Positions 7,976-17,074 are shown, counted from the stretch's first letter. The stretch is DNA of 58,572 nt from an uncultured Flavobacteriales bacterium (GCA_905478295.1 CAJQHZ010000022.1:1-58572), one strand, 5' to 3'. Made by a program: numbers and translations. The notes: generated from the letters alone by a model not told the origin.

Positions 7976-10213
7976 TTAGAAATCCACGTGGACTTTAAAG
8001 TTGAGTAATCTATTGGTCATATAGTTTGGGACGGCGTATTGGCCTGCCGCACTGATATCTTTTACCCAAAGGTAACTCACTGTGTTTCTGGCCTGCAGTA
8101 AGTTGAAGATCTCCGCGCTGACCCATACTTCATCGAAGCGCTCCGTCCATTTTCCACCCAACACTTTAATGAATCCAATGTCCGCGCGACGATAAGGGGG
8201 ACTGCGGAAAAACCGGTCTTCCGGTTGTGCTATTTCATTACCGATGCCGTCCGGTCCAAAAGGAAAGCCACCGCCTAACATCAGGGTAAGCGAAAGCCGG
8301 GTAGAGGGGTCGTTCGGCAAGTAATCTTGAAAGTATACGGCAAAATTAAAACGTGTGTCCGTAGGTCGTGCGTGCCATCCCTGTACCAAGTCGGTGGTAC
8401 TGCGCTCCTGAGCTCGGAAGAGACTGAAGGTGAACCAACTGTCGGTGCCTTTCACAAACTCTCCATTTATACGTGAATCAATCCCGTACACTCGCGCCAG
8501 CCCGTCATTGTTCCCCTGGTAACGAATGCGGACATTTTCCACATCGAAAAGATTCACGCGCTGTAACCCTTTATAATAGGTTTCAAGCGTCCATACGAAG
8601 GGCCGGTTCCACAATACGAAATCTTTGTCTTGACGCGCGATCAGGTGAAGTGCTTGTTGGCTTTTTACGGTTGTATTTAAGCTGCCGTCCTTCAAACGCA
8701 TCTCGCGGTAAAATGGATATTGATCGTACAATCCGGCGGCAAAGGTCCACCGATAGGCTGCCAGAAGTCCACCTTCAGGGATGAAATTGAATCGTGCGCG
8801 GGGACTGATGCGCACTTCGTTTGATAATTGAGCCCACTGCATTCGTGCACCTATATTGTAATGCCAGATGCCCTTATCTAAGGGAATAGAACCCTTCGCG
8901 TTGATCCAACTCTTCGCACGCGCATTGATCAAGGTTTGCGTTGCAGCGACATGCGTATATAGTTCTAAGCCGTCGGCAGGTGTGCTGAATAACCTTCCGT
9001 CGATAACGCTGTCGATGGTACTGCCCGTATTCGGTAAACTGTAGCCGGCACTGTCGATGCGTTCCCACTCTTTGTAGCGGTCGTAGATGTTTTCTCCTTG
9101 CAATTGGACCCCCCAGGTAAGATCGAACCTGTTCCATCCGATCAACTCCTCATATTTTACATTTCCGATGTAGGCATCGAGGAAATTTCTTCTGTAATCC
9201 TGAAAGGCGCCAACACCGCGGATGAGGCTTATTTCGCCAAAGTCATCGGAGCCGAGATCATTATTGAGTTCGTTCAATCTGTAGTAGCCGATGACATCGG
9301 TGATTTCCAATTCCGTGGTGTGGAAACCTGAAGCAGATAGGGTGCGAACTCCGCCTCCCGAAAACTGCGTAAGTGTTTGGTATTTAGCAGCTAAGAACTG
9401 CGTATCGTAACCAAATTCTTCCTTGCCGTCAAAGAATACATTCAAGCGCAGGGCCTCCTGCAAGGATCCGAAGTTGGTTTGTCTGTTTTGCGGAATCTGA
9501 TTCATCCTGTTGTGTGAAACATGAGCGAAGATTTCCACTCTCGAAGTACCTACTTCATTCGGGCCCTTACCAAACAGCTTCGTAAGTAGTAATTGGCCAT
9601 CTGCATTTACTGGAAAGTAGTCGCTTTGAACATCAGTAGCGTTTAATAGCAGCGCGTTATTACGGTATCGCAGACCGCTTGCAATGGTCCAACCTTTTGT
9701 GTGGTTTTTTGAAGCCCAGCTTACTCCGGTCAACGAAGTTTCTACGATAAGATCTTTCAGCTTGGGGTCCCTAGTGTATTCGTATTTCACATCCAGAACA
9801 GAGCTGAGTTTATCACCTTCTAAAGCACTAAACCCTCCAGCGCTAAAGTTGATGCTGCTGACTAAATGCGGATGAATAATACTCATGCCTTCTTGCTGGC
9901 CCGCTCGAGCCAGGAATGGTCGGAAGACTTCAAAGTCGTTGATATAGACTAGATTCTCGTCAAAGTTTCCTCCTCTAACATTGTATTGCGAACTCATTTC
10001 ATTTCGAGAGCTCACTCCGGCAAAGGTTTTTACGACTCCTTCTACGCCGCCTTCGGCACCAGTCGTGAAGCGAATATCCTTCCCTAGAACGTTGGTGCCT
10101 TCTTCTAATACGCGCTGGGATTTCACATCGACCTCATCGAGCAGCGTCGAATCCATAATTTGAGCGTGAAGCCCAGCAGAGAATAAGATTCCAATGAAAA
10201 GTAGATTTTTCAA
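7976..10213 (-). CDS. TonB-dependent receptor lacking its own regulatory-like N-terminal domain
   Basis: A 745-residue outer-membrane receptor. It has a signal peptide ending at LHAQ and a plug domain (about residues 25-150) with the typical SSQYNVRGGNFDENLVYIN and IHPHLVSSINFSAGGFSA. A 22-strand-type beta barrel runs to a C-terminal aromatic (VHVDF). It lacks the carboxypeptidase-regulatory-like domain that often precedes the plug in Bacteroidota; a protein with that domain is encoded seven bases upstream. There is no SusD partner gene beside it, so a glycan-uptake locus of Sus type is unlikely. The substrate is unknown. Confidence 0.85.
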   Translation of the reverse strand: MKNLLFIGILFSAGLHAQIMDSTLLDEVDVKSQRVLEEGTNVLGKDIRFTTGAEGGVEGVVKTFAGVSSRNEMSSQYNVRGGNFDENLVYINDFEVFRPFLARAGQQEGMSIIHPHLVSSINFSAGGFSALEGDKLSSVLDVKYEYTRDPKLKDLIVETSLTGVSWASKNHTKGWTIASGLRYRNNALLLNATDVQSDYFPVNADGQLLLTKLFGKGPNEVGTSRVEIFAHVSHNRMNQIPQNRQTNFGSLQEALRLNVFFDGKEEFGYDTQFLAAKYQTLTQFSGGGVRTLSASGFHTTELEITDVIGYYRLNELNNDLGSDDFGEISLIRGVGAFQDYRRNFLDAYIGNVKYEELIGWNRFDLTWGVQLQGENIYDRYKEWERIDSAGYSLPNTGSTIDSVIDGRLFSTPADGLELYTHVAATQTLINARAKSWINAKGSIPLDKGIWHYNIGARMQWAQLSNEVRISPRARFNFIPEGGLLAAYRWTFAAGLYDQYPFYREMRLKDGSLNTTVKSQQALHLIARQDKDFVLWNRPFVWTLETYYKGLQRVNLFDVENVRIRYQGNNDGLARVYGIDSRINGEFVKGTDSWFTFSLFRAQERSTTDLVQGWHARPTDTRFNFAVYFQDYLPNDPSTRLSLTLMLGGGFPFGPDGIGNEIAQPEDRFFRSPPYRRADIGFIKVLGGKWTERFDEVWVSAEIFNLLQARNTVSYLWVKDISAAGQYAVPNYMTNRLLNFKVHVDF

Positions 10214-10220
10214 AATCTAG

Positions 10221-10856
10221 CTAGCGTTTAAGACTTTGAAACAGCTCCGTCCAAGCGAAAGGATTCGAAAGGGCACCCAAAATCGCAGAAGCGCCATTAC
10301 CCCCGTAATAGCGCCCTTCGTTATAAAGTTGCTGGTTCTGCATGGTAATGAGGTAATCTTGCATTTCAGCGGCATCATAGCCCATGGCGGCAGCTCGGGC
10401 ACGTAGTTCATCTAATGCGAGGTTGCGTTGTGCAATATCCATTTCCGTGGTTTCGATTTTCATCGCCAGAAATTCTTCTTTAAAGTTTTCTTTCGACGGC
10501 CATGGATAAACAATGACTGGATCTAAGACTTCAGTGTCCCATTCTAAAACGATGCGTGCAAGGAAGTGCTCCCCTTCTAATGTATCTGCGACCCAGAAGC
10601 GGTTCAGGCGGAATCCAATATGCTGAAAAAGCACAGTATCTCCTGGCATTGCCACCAACGAGAAAAATCCGTCACGGTCGCTTACTGTCATTTGTCCACG
10701 ACTTTTCACTAAGATTTGGACGTTGGGCAATAGCTGGATCAAAGAATCATTGCTGACGATCACCCCATGAAGTTGTACCGGCTCTTTGTCTTCCTGAGCT
10801 AAAGCCTGGAAAGAGCAGGTTAAAAGGAGAATAAAAAGTAGTGCGCGCTGCATCAT
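10221..10856 (-). CDS. carboxypeptidase-regulatory-like domain protein
   Basis: A 211-residue exported protein with signal peptide MMQRALLFILLLTCSFQALAQ. A beta-sandwich domain of the CarboxypepD_reg type (about residues 25-110) is recognisable in LHGVIVSNDSLIQLLPNVQI, SDRDGFFSLVAMPGDTVLFQHIG. A charged helical tail follows with repeated short amphipathic segments. In Bacteroidota this domain is usually fused to the front of TonB receptors; here it is a separate polypeptide between the peptidase and receptor genes. Its start overlaps the M23 gene stop by four bases (ATGA). It probably assists the receptor or organises the envelope complex; that is inference. Confidence 0.8.
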   Translation of the reverse strand: MMQRALLFILLLTCSFQALAQEDKEPVQLHGVIVSNDSLIQLLPNVQILVKSRGQMTVSDRDGFFSLVAMPGDTVLFQHIGFRLNRFWVADTLEGEHFLARIVLEWDTEVLDPVIVYPWPSKENFKEEFLAMKIETTEMDIAQRNLALDELRARAAAMGYDAAEMQDYLITMQNQQLYNEGRYYGGNGASAILGALSNPFAWTELFQSLKR

Positions 10857-12496
10857 AATGTGATTGTATACTCTTCTACGGAGGTGTTTCCAACACCATC
10901 GATTACTACAACACGCAAATTATGGCTTCCTGCGGGGATATCCTTAGGAACGATGATTTTTAACATCTCCTTTTTATAGTCAAAGTCGATTCGTGCGAAT
11001 CGGTCATCGATCCGAGCGCTGTAACGCTCCACACCCGTCTTATCGTCTGCCACGCGCAAGCGAATCTCGCGAAAGGTACTATTGCTGCGCGGGTAAGTGG
11101 TCGTTTTCAATAAACTCACCTCAGGTTTTTTCAAATCTTGGTCCAACGAATACGTCCCTGTACTTCTTGTTTTAAAGGTCATCACCGCACCATCGCGCTC
11201 ACCAGAGATAGCACTCTTTTTCCCCGTGTGATCTGCCTCCCAAAGGAACCAGCCAACTCCTGGTATTTGGGTACTATCTAAGGTCCACTCAAGGGTCATG
11301 TGGGTTTGCAGAGGCACGCAACCTTCGCCGATAACATATTGAGCATCCCCTTTCTTGAGCAAATTAAATTCGGATGTTTTGTACAAAGCGCCGGCGGGTA
11401 GGTGTATTTGAATGGCCCCAAAAGTCAAATCGTGATCTTTTTCCCAGTCCAATTTTATAGATTTCTTTTCAGGCGACAGCGGTTCATTGCCTTCGATGTA
11501 GAACCTAAATTCGCTTGTATTTCCTTTAAAATCTTTGACGCTAGCCTCCAGTTTGACTACGCTGTCCTGGGCCACGGTAATCCATCCCTTTGAAGCGCGG
11601 AAGGCCGGTGCCGAAATTTCATACGTATCCGTAATCTTCAGCGGGTTGTTCTCGAGCTCATACAATCTCGTATAGCGTACCCCCCCGGAACAGTACAGGT
11701 CGTAGTTGATGTGTGCATTGATGAACCTTGAGGTGCTAAAATTAATTCGGCGGTAGTTGGCCGTGAAAAAGGTTTGATCATCGATGGATGCTTCTATGGC
11801 GTAAACGCCGTTGTTGTTATTGGCAAGATCTTGCTTGTCCGTGGTGAACAAATCAATGCCAAGCGCACTAGTCGATTTGATGGTGTCTCCTGATTTGAAC
11901 GAACCCGCATCGCTAAAGTCCTTCGCAGTCCACTTTAGTCCGCGTATATCTGGCTTACGTGTATCTTTTACTTCAATACCGAACTCCAAAGGATTCAATG
12001 GTTCTTCAGTTTTAGTATCTCTTATTTCAAAATGCAGATGAGGACCGAAAGAGCCGCCGGTGTTGCCGCTGAAAGCGACTAGCTGGCCGCGGGTGACCTT
12101 GAACTGCTCTGGCGAAGGGTAGAGGTTGCCGTCGTTCTTGCTGCGGTCGCGCAGTTGTTCTTCTACCCATGCCTCAAGCTCCGGGTAAAATGCGTTTAAG
12201 TGGCCGTAAACGGTGGTATATCCTTCGGGGTGGCGCAGATAAAGTGCATTTCCGTACCCGTATGGATTCACAGCAATTCGACTGACATAACCGGCTGCTA
12301 CGGAATAGATTTTAAGGCCACTACGGCCTTGAGTCTTGATGTCTATGCCGCCGTGGAAGTGGTTTCCCCGCAATTCCGCGAAAGTTCCACTAAGTACTAA
12401 TGGAATGTCTAATGGAGGACTAGGGTCAAAGGCGGATTGAGCGCTTAAAAGTGAGGTCGTTAGTAACAACCCAAGAATTAGGGACCGATTTAACAT
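10853..12496 (-). CDS. M23 family (LytM-type) metallopeptidase
   Basis: A 547-residue exported protein with a signal peptide ending near residue 20. The LytM/peptidase M23 domain is N-terminal (about residues 30-170). Zinc ligands H48 and D52 lie in HGGID, and H153-x-H155 in GPHLHFEIRD. The remaining residues form beta-sandwich-like repeats with no named domain. Active M23 enzymes cut peptide cross-links in peptidoglycan, and the metal residues appear intact here. It is the first gene of a four-gene minus-strand operon with the regulatory-like protein, the TonB receptor and a small protein. Confidence 0.85.
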   Translation of the reverse strand: MLNRSLILGLLLTTSLLSAQSAFDPSPPLDIPLVLSGTFAELRGNHFHGGIDIKTQGRSGLKIYSVAAGYVSRIAVNPYGYGNALYLRHPEGYTTVYGHLNAFYPELEAWVEEQLRDRSKNDGNLYPSPEQFKVTRGQLVAFSGNTGGSFGPHLHFEIRDTKTEEPLNPLEFGIEVKDTRKPDIRGLKWTAKDFSDAGSFKSGDTIKSTSALGIDLFTTDKQDLANNNNGVYAIEASIDDQTFFTANYRRINFSTSRFINAHINYDLYCSGGVRYTRLYELENNPLKITDTYEISAPAFRASKGWITVAQDSVVKLEASVKDFKGNTSEFRFYIEGNEPLSPEKKSIKLDWEKDHDLTFGAIQIHLPAGALYKTSEFNLLKKGDAQYVIGEGCVPLQTHMTLEWTLDSTQIPGVGWFLWEADHTGKKSAISGERDGAVMTFKTRSTGTYSLDQDLKKPEVSLLKTTTYPRSNSTFREIRLRVADDKTGVERYSARIDDRFARIDFDYKKEMLKIIVPKDIPAGSHNLRVVVIDGVGNTSVEEYTITL

Positions 12497-12500
12497 TTTA

Positions 12501-12508
12501 CAAAGCTA
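12501..12508 (-). promoter_or_regulatory. -7 element of the M23-TonB operon
   Basis: TAGCTTTG on the minus strand fits TAnnTTTG. Only four bases separate it from the M23 ATG, so the message would be leaderless or almost so. Confidence 0.4.
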
Positions 12509-12517
12509 CAATTATGG

Positions 12518-12525
12518 TATATTTG
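12518..12525 (+). promoter_or_regulatory. -7 element of the coiled-coil/zapA unit
   Basis: TATATTTG fits the -7 consensus and ends 15 bases before the ATG at 12541. It faces away from the minus-strand element at 12501-12508, so this 44-base gap holds a compact divergent promoter. Confidence 0.45.
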
Positions 12526-12540
12526 AAGGAAACTGATTTA

Positions 12541-12838
12541 AATGACTACTGAAATTTCTGAAGTACTTCAGCGTGTGGTAGATAAGGCCTCAAAAGTGGC
12601 CAATCGCAATGCGGAATTACAGTCGAAAGTTAAGGAGTTGGAAGAACAAATTGACCATTTGCAAGAAACTCTCGCAGCCTTGCAAGCGGAACATGCAGAT
12701 TTTCAAGATCAGTTGCAACAACGCAATCTCGCATTAACTGTCCAGAGTGGTTCGCCCGCAAAAGACACGTACAGCGAAGAGAAGATTGCGGAGTTGGTGC
12801 GGGAGATTGACCGTTGTTTGAAATTGTTAAGTGCGTAA
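12541..12838 (+). CDS. short coiled-coil protein upstream of zapA
   Basis: The coding ATG is at 12542; the product has 98 residues. Heptad-like leucine and isoleucine spacing runs from about residue 5 to 65 (VVDKASKVANRNAELQSKV, then LEEQIDHLQETLAALQ), so a parallel coiled coil is very likely. A short linker and a second helix follow (EKIAELVREIDRCLKLL). It lies just upstream of zapA on the same strand. Its size, coiled coil and position recall division accessory proteins such as ZapB, but the sequence alone does not prove homology. Confidence 0.7.
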
Positions 12839-12843
12839 CCTCA

Positions 12844-13143
12844 GTGAGTGAGAACACGTTAAAAATAAAAGTCACCATTGCGAATAGAACTTATCCGCTG
12901 ACCATTAAACGGGAAGAGGAAGAGCAGATCAGAGCGGCGGTGAAAACCATAAATGATGCGGTAGCACGGTTTGAAAGCCGTTATGCTGTGCAAGACAAGC
13001 AGGATGTACTCAGTATGTGTGCGCTGCAACTTGCTTCCAAAGCGGAAATCGCGCTAAAACAATCTCAAGACGTTCAGTCCCAAGCCGGCAAAGCGCTGGC
13101 AGATGTGGAAGCTGTACTAGATGCAGCCCTACAAAACGGATAA
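12844..13143 (+). CDS. zapA: cell division protein ZapA
   Basis: ZapA binds FtsZ and promotes protofilament bundling at the division ring. The family N-terminus is clear (LKIKVTIANRTYPLTI), followed by the helix EEEEQIRAAVKTINDAV and the conserved QDVLSMCALQLASK segment. I prefer a GTG start at 12844, giving 99 residues and a five-base gap after the preceding gene. The alternative ATG at 12814 adds ten residues and overlaps that gene by 25 bases. A structured RNA follows immediately downstream. Confidence 0.85.
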   Translation: MSENTLKIKVTIANRTYPLTIKREEEEQIRAAVKTINDAVARFESRYAVQDKQDVLSMCALQLASKAEIALKQSQDVQSQAGKALADVEAVLDAALQNG

Positions 13144-13144
13144 A

Positions 13145-13336
13145 CACTTTCCCGTACTTGCTATTTTTTGTGCTAAACTCAACGAGCACGTTGTTATGGA
13201 CTTCGCTCGAGACGTTACGAGCAGGCCACACCTCTTTGAGGGAGTTTACTCCAGTGGAAGGTCAAGGCGTCACGGCTAGTACAGATCCTGATATATAGGA
13301 GTTTAGACAACATGCATAGCAGGTGCGGGATTTTTT
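13145..13336 (+). ncRNA. ssrS: probable 6S RNA (RNA polymerase-binding regulatory RNA)
   Basis: A noncoding stretch of about 190 bases folds into one long irregular hairpin. A 12-bp closing stem pairs 13151-13162 with 13318-13329, including G-U wobbles. An inner 8-bp stem pairs CTAAACTC (13173-13180) with GAGTTTAG (13299-13306). The central part is largely open, and a run of six T follows directly (13331-13336). This overall shape, the length and the position after zapA match 6S RNA, which traps housekeeping RNA polymerase. The assignment is from structure and context; exact ends are approximate. Confidence 0.65.
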
Positions 13337-13360
13337 AAAAACAGTAAACCCAATAGTGGT

Positions 13361-14896
13361 ATGGTAATGACAATAATTGCTGCTGTAGTAGGTCTTTTAA
13401 TCGGTTTAGCTGGAGGCTATGTTCTCTGGCAAAACGCAATGAAAAAACGCGGTGCCCTCATGATTACTGAGGCGAAAAAAGCGGCCGAGCAGCTTAAAAA
13501 AGATAGGGCACTAGAAGCGAAAGAACGTTTCTTGAACCTTAAAGAAGAGCACGAACGTGCAGTACAGAAGCGCGATCAAAAATTAGCCGAACGTCAGAAT
13601 TCATTTCGTGAAAAGGACGAACGTCTCAAAAAGAGCATTGAAGAGTATAAAAAAGACCAGCGTAACGTGGAGCGCGATAAAGAGACGCTAGCGAAAAAAC
13701 GTGAGTCTTTAGATTCGCGCGTTCGAGAGGTTGAGAAGCTACGCGATAAGCAGATAGCTGAATTGGAAAACCTTTCAGGAATGACCGAAGAGGAAGCAAA
13801 GCAGCAGATGATTCAGGCCTTAAAGGATAAGGCGAAGTTAGATGCACAAGCCATCATTCAAAATACCATTGAAGAGGCGAAGCTTACAGCGAATCAGGAA
13901 GCGAAAAAGGTGGTCATTCAGAGTATACAGCGCGTGGCTACAGAAAATGCCATTGAAAATGCCGTCTCGGTATTTAATATCGAGAACGACGATATTAAGG
14001 GTAAAATTATTGGTCGAGAAGGACGTAATATTCGCGCCATTGAGGCGGCGACGGGTGTGGAAATCATTGTAGATGATACACCAGAAGCGATTCTGTTGAG
14101 CTGTTTTGATCCTGTACGTCGAGAGATTGCACGTTTATCAATGCATAAATTAGTCAGCGATGGACGTATACACCCAGCACGTGTTGAAGAAGTGGTGGCT
14201 AAAACGACCAAGCAGATTGAAGAAGAGATTGTTCAGATTGGTAAGCGTACCGCTATTGACTTAGGTATTCATGGCCTACATCCGGAACTCATTAAGACCG
14301 TTGGTCGTATGAAGTACCGTTCGTCTTATGGACAGAACCTACTGCAGCACAGTCGTGAGGTAGCAAACTTATGTGCTATTATGGCTTCGGAATTGGGACT
14401 CAATCCTAAAATTGCGAAGCGTGCAGGATTATTGCACGATATAGGTAAAGTACCGCACGAAGAGACGGATCTACCGCATGCCATTTTAGGGATGCAATGG
14501 GCAGAGAAGTACGGTGAGAAGCCGGAGGTATGTAATGCCATTGGTGCGCACCACGATGAGATCGAAATGACTTCTTTGATTTCGCCAATTGTACAGGTGT
14601 GTGATGCCATTTCTGGTGCACGTCCTGGCGCACGTCGCATGGTCGCAGACAGCTACATTCAACGTCTAAAAGACCTTGAGAATGTCGCATATGACTTTGA
14701 CGGTGTAACTAAAGCGTATGCGATTCAAGCGGGACGTGAGTTGCGCGTAATGGTAGAGAGTGAAAAAGTAACCGATGCAATGGCTGCTCAAATCTCCTAC
14801 GACATCTCTCAGAAGATTCAAACTGAAATGACCTATCCAGGTCAGGTGAAAGTGACGGTGATTCGTGAATTGCGTTCAGTGAACGTGGCGAAGTAA
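13361..14896 (+). CDS. rny: ribonuclease Y
   Basis: A membrane-anchored endoribonuclease that begins mRNA decay. The 511 residues show the full family architecture: one N-terminal membrane helix (about residues 4-24), a long charged coiled coil to about residue 190, and a KH domain with [17 protein letters not shown]. An HD phosphohydrolase domain follows, with H-HD-D ligands in [15 protein letters not shown] and GAHHDE. The ATG at 13361 is followed by a second ATG two codons later, and either may be used. It is downstream of the 6S RNA and ends in a strong bidirectional terminator. Confidence 0.95.
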   Translation: MVMTIIAAVVGLLIGLAGGYVLWQNAMKKRGALMITEAKKAAEQLKKDRALEAKERFLNLKEEHERAVQKRDQKLAERQNSFREKDERLKKSIEEYKKDQRNVERDKETLAKKRESLDSRVREVEKLRDKQIAELENLSGMTEEEAKQQMIQALKDKAKLDAQAIIQNTIEEAKLTANQEAKKVVIQSIQRVATENAIENAVSVFNIENDDIKGKIIGREGRNIRAIEAATGVEIIVDDTPEAILLSCFDPVRREIARLSMHKLVSDGRIHPARVEEVVAKTTKQIEEEIVQIGKRTAIDLGIHGLHPELIKTVGRMKYRSSYGQNLLQHSREVANLCAIMASELGLNPKIAKRAGLLHDIGKVPHEETDLPHAILGMQWAEKYGEKPEVCNAIGAHHDEIEMTSLISPIVQVCDAISGARPGARRMVADSYIQRLKDLENVAYDFDGVTKAYAIQAGRELRVMVESEKVTDAMAAQISYDISQKIQTEMTYPGQVKVTVIRELRSVNVAK

Positions 14897-14920
14897 GCCC
14901 ATCAACTTATAGAACGTAAA

Positions 14921-14947
14921 ACGCCCGCGATCGCGGGCGTTTTTTTT
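14921..14947. terminator. bidirectional terminator between rny and nucleoside phosphorylase genes
   Basis: An 8-bp stem ACGCCCGC/GCGGGCGT has a GATC loop, followed by seven T on the plus strand. On the minus strand it is followed by TTTT. The minus gene's TAA overlaps the T run, so one hairpin serves two convergent genes. Confidence 0.85.
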
Positions 14948-15791
14948 ATGCCCGCTCCACCGCCCAGTCCAGCACCTTGCGAATAAGCGACTCCACCGCT
15001 TGCGCCGGCTGATCATGAAAGGTACCTGCAGCACGGTTGGCGAGCAATGCAGAAAAGCTGTAGGCTTCGTGCCCCAATAGGGTGGCAAGGGCGTAGATGC
15101 CCGCGGTTTCCATTTCGAAATTGGTCAATGGGTAGCCGTCAAAAGATTGGTGATGCAGCGCGTCCATGGCCTCTTTAAAAACGGAAGAAGTACGAATGGT
15201 TCGTCCTTGTGGCGCGTAAAAACCGGGTAAGGTTGCGGTAATGCCCAACATTAATTCCGGTATGCCCTGAGCATGGCTCGTGTTGCATGGTGCAGGAATG
15301 TAAAACGGGTCGAAAGGAGCACCGGGTACGGGTACCGTTTTGAAGGGATGTTGGTAGAAGGGAAGCAGTCCGTCAAAGGCGAGCGCGCCCGCACTCAAAA
15401 GGTGCGTGCCAAGCGGAATGTCTGGGTCTATGGCCCCGCTGGTTCCTATTCGGATGATTGTGAGCTTGCGCAATTGGGTCCTATTCATTCGAGTCACAGG
15501 ATCAATATTCACCGCTGCGTCCAATTCATTCACTACAATATCGATATTATCAGTCCCCATGCCGGTGGACAAAACCAATACTTCTTTCCCTTGAAGCGTG
15601 CCTCGAACAATAGTGAACTCACGTCGTTGTTTAGTCCATGCAATAGAGTCAAAGTGCTGCGTTACGCTGCCAACTCGGTCGGGATCCCCAACAGTGAAAA
15701 TCAGATTGGGAATGTCCTCACCTTTTAGTCCAAGGTGGTAAACACTGCCGTCAGGATTTAGAATGAGTTCAGAAGCGGTATGCGGTAACAT
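14946..15791 (-). CDS. nucleoside phosphorylase (uridine phosphorylase-like)
   Basis: A cytosolic enzyme of the PNP/UDP family that splits nucleosides with phosphate to a base and ribose-1-phosphate. Visible marks are the phosphate-binding FTVGDPDRV, STGMGTDNIDIVVNELDA, the RIGTSGAI loop, and the NFEMETAGIYAL ribose/base motif. It has 281 residues from the ATG at 15791. An upstream ATG at 15815 lies on the promoter element, so the shorter start is preferred. Uridine is the likeliest substrate by family resemblance, but purine specificity is not excluded. Confidence 0.85.
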   Translation of the reverse strand: MLPHTASELILNPDGSVYHLGLKGEDIPNLIFTVGDPDRVGSVTQHFDSIAWTKQRREFTIVRGTLQGKEVLVLSTGMGTDNIDIVVNELDAAVNIDPVTRMNRTQLRKLTIIRIGTSGAIDPDIPLGTHLLSAGALAFDGLLPFYQHPFKTVPVPGAPFDPFYIPAPCNTSHAQGIPELMLGITATLPGFYAPQGRTIRTSSVFKEAMDALHHQSFDGYPLTNFEMETAGIYALATLLGHEAYSFSALLANRAAGTFHDQPAQAVESLIRKVLDWAVERA

Positions 15792-15797
15792 GAATAG

Positions 15798-15805
15798 TAT
15801 CTTTG
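15798..15805 (+). promoter_or_regulatory. -7 element of cinA
   Basis: TATCTTTG matches TAnnTTTG and ends 21 bases before the GTG start of cinA. It rules out the TTG at 15803 as the start. Confidence 0.45.
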
Positions 15806-15812
15806 GTCTCCT

Positions 15813-15820
15813 CAAAAGTA
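15813..15820 (-). promoter_or_regulatory. -7 element of the nucleoside phosphorylase gene
   Basis: TACTTTTG on the minus strand ends 21 bases before the ATG at 15791. It is seven bases from the opposing cinA element, so polymerase binding at the two sites must compete. Confidence 0.45.
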
Positions 15821-15826
15821 AAGGAA

Positions 15827-17068
15827 GTGAAAGCAGAGATCATTACGATAGGCGATGAAATTTTGATTGGACAGATCGTTGATACCAATAGTGCGTGGAT
15901 TGGCCAGACTTTCAATTTAGAAGGAATAGAGATTTCCCGCATTAACAGTATTACGGATACTGCTGAAGCCATCATAGGTGCTTTGGAGGGATTGTTGCCT
16001 TCAACAGAACTGGTCATTATGACCGGCGGTTTGGGTCCCACGAAGGACGATCTAACGAAACAAACCCTTGCTCGCTACTTTGGTACCAATATGGTTTTTC
16101 GCGAAGATGTTTGGGCGCACATTGTGAAATTATTTGAAAGCTTCGGGCGTAAACCTGTCGAGCGCAATAAATTTCAAGCTGAGGTACCGGAAAATTGTGA
16201 GGTCCTATTCAACCACAAAGGAACCGCACCGGGCATGCTCTTTCGCCACAACGGCCGCAGGATAGTAAGTCTTCCCGGAGTTCCTTATGAGATGAAGGGG
16301 ATTATTAAGGACGAGCTTTTACCGCTTTTGCAAGATGAGATTGATTACCAGATCAAGCACAAAACCTTGTTTGTGGTGGGCGTGCCAGAAAGCGTCTTGG
16401 CAGATCAGATTGAGCCGTATGAAGGTGATTTTTCTGAGAACATTAAATTGGCCTACCTCCCCAAACCGGGTCTCGTGAGATTACGTCTTACGGCGCGAGG
16501 AAAACGCGCGGACGATCTACATTCAGATCTTGAAGCAGCAGCTAAAGTGCTTAAAGAGGCCGTTGGCGATCCATTAATGGACGGTTCGAACAGTGCAATC
16601 GAAAAGTATTTAGGTGAAGTGTTGACGCAGAAAGGTCTCACCGTCGGCACCGCGGAAAGTTGTACGGGTGGGGGTATTGGCGCAACGCTGGTTAGTGTAT
16701 CAGGATCTTCGGCATATTTCGAGGGCAGTATAGTTGCTTATTCGTACGACATAAAAGAGACTCTTTTGGGTGTGGATCACAAGACCATTGTAGAAAAAGG
16801 CGCCGTAAGCGAGGAAGTCGTTCGACAGATGTCGGAGGGGGCTCGAGCGAAATTAAAGGTGGATTTTGCCGTTGCGGTCAGTGGTATCGCAGGTCCGGAC
16901 GGTGGAACGCCCGATAAACCGGTCGGAACCAGCTGGATTGCTATTGCTGGTCCAACCCGCACCATTACTGAGAAATTTGTCTTTGGGAAGGTGCGCGAGC
17001 GCAACATTCAAAAGACTATATTCGCCGCGTTAAATTTATTACTTAAAGAAGTTGAAGATTATGGCTAA
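15827..17068 (+). CDS. cinA: CinA family protein (nicotinamide-nucleotide amidohydrolase)
   Basis: A two-domain protein of 413 residues. The N-terminal MoCF-biosynthesis-like domain holds IITIGDEILIGQIVDTNS and MTGGLGPTKDDLT. The C-terminal CinA/PncC domain holds TAESCTGGGIGATL and GIAGPDGGTPDKPVG. Family knowledge: the C-terminal domain deamidates NMN in pyridine nucleotide salvage, and the N-terminal domain may act as an ADP-ribose pyrophosphatase. The GTG at 15827 gives the usual KAEIITIGDE N-terminus and lies after the promoter. It ends about 75 bases before rpmB. Confidence 0.9.
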   Translation: MKAEIITIGDEILIGQIVDTNSAWIGQTFNLEGIEISRINSITDTAEAIIGALEGLLPSTELVIMTGGLGPTKDDLTKQTLARYFGTNMVFREDVWAHIVKLFESFGRKPVERNKFQAEVPENCEVLFNHKGTAPGMLFRHNGRRIVSLPGVPYEMKGIIKDELLPLLQDEIDYQIKHKTLFVVGVPESVLADQIEPYEGDFSENIKLAYLPKPGLVRLRLTARGKRADDLHSDLEAAAKVLKEAVGDPLMDGSNSAIEKYLGEVLTQKGLTVGTAESCTGGGIGATLVSVSGSSAYFEGSIVAYSYDIKETLLGVDHKTIVEKGAVSEEVVRQMSEGARAKLKVDFAVAVSGIAGPDGGTPDKPVGTSWIAIAGPTRTITEKFVFGKVRERNIQKTIFAALNLLLKEVEDYG

Positions 17069-17074
17069 GTAATG

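Noticed and set aside
13017-13298. Reading frame of about 93 residues over zapA end and the noncoding region
   Set aside because: It reads the zapA 3' end out of frame, has no family features, and overlaps the structured RNA.
15273-15728. 151-residue plus-strand frame opposite the nucleoside phosphorylase
   Set aside because: It is an antisense shadow of conserved coding sequence.
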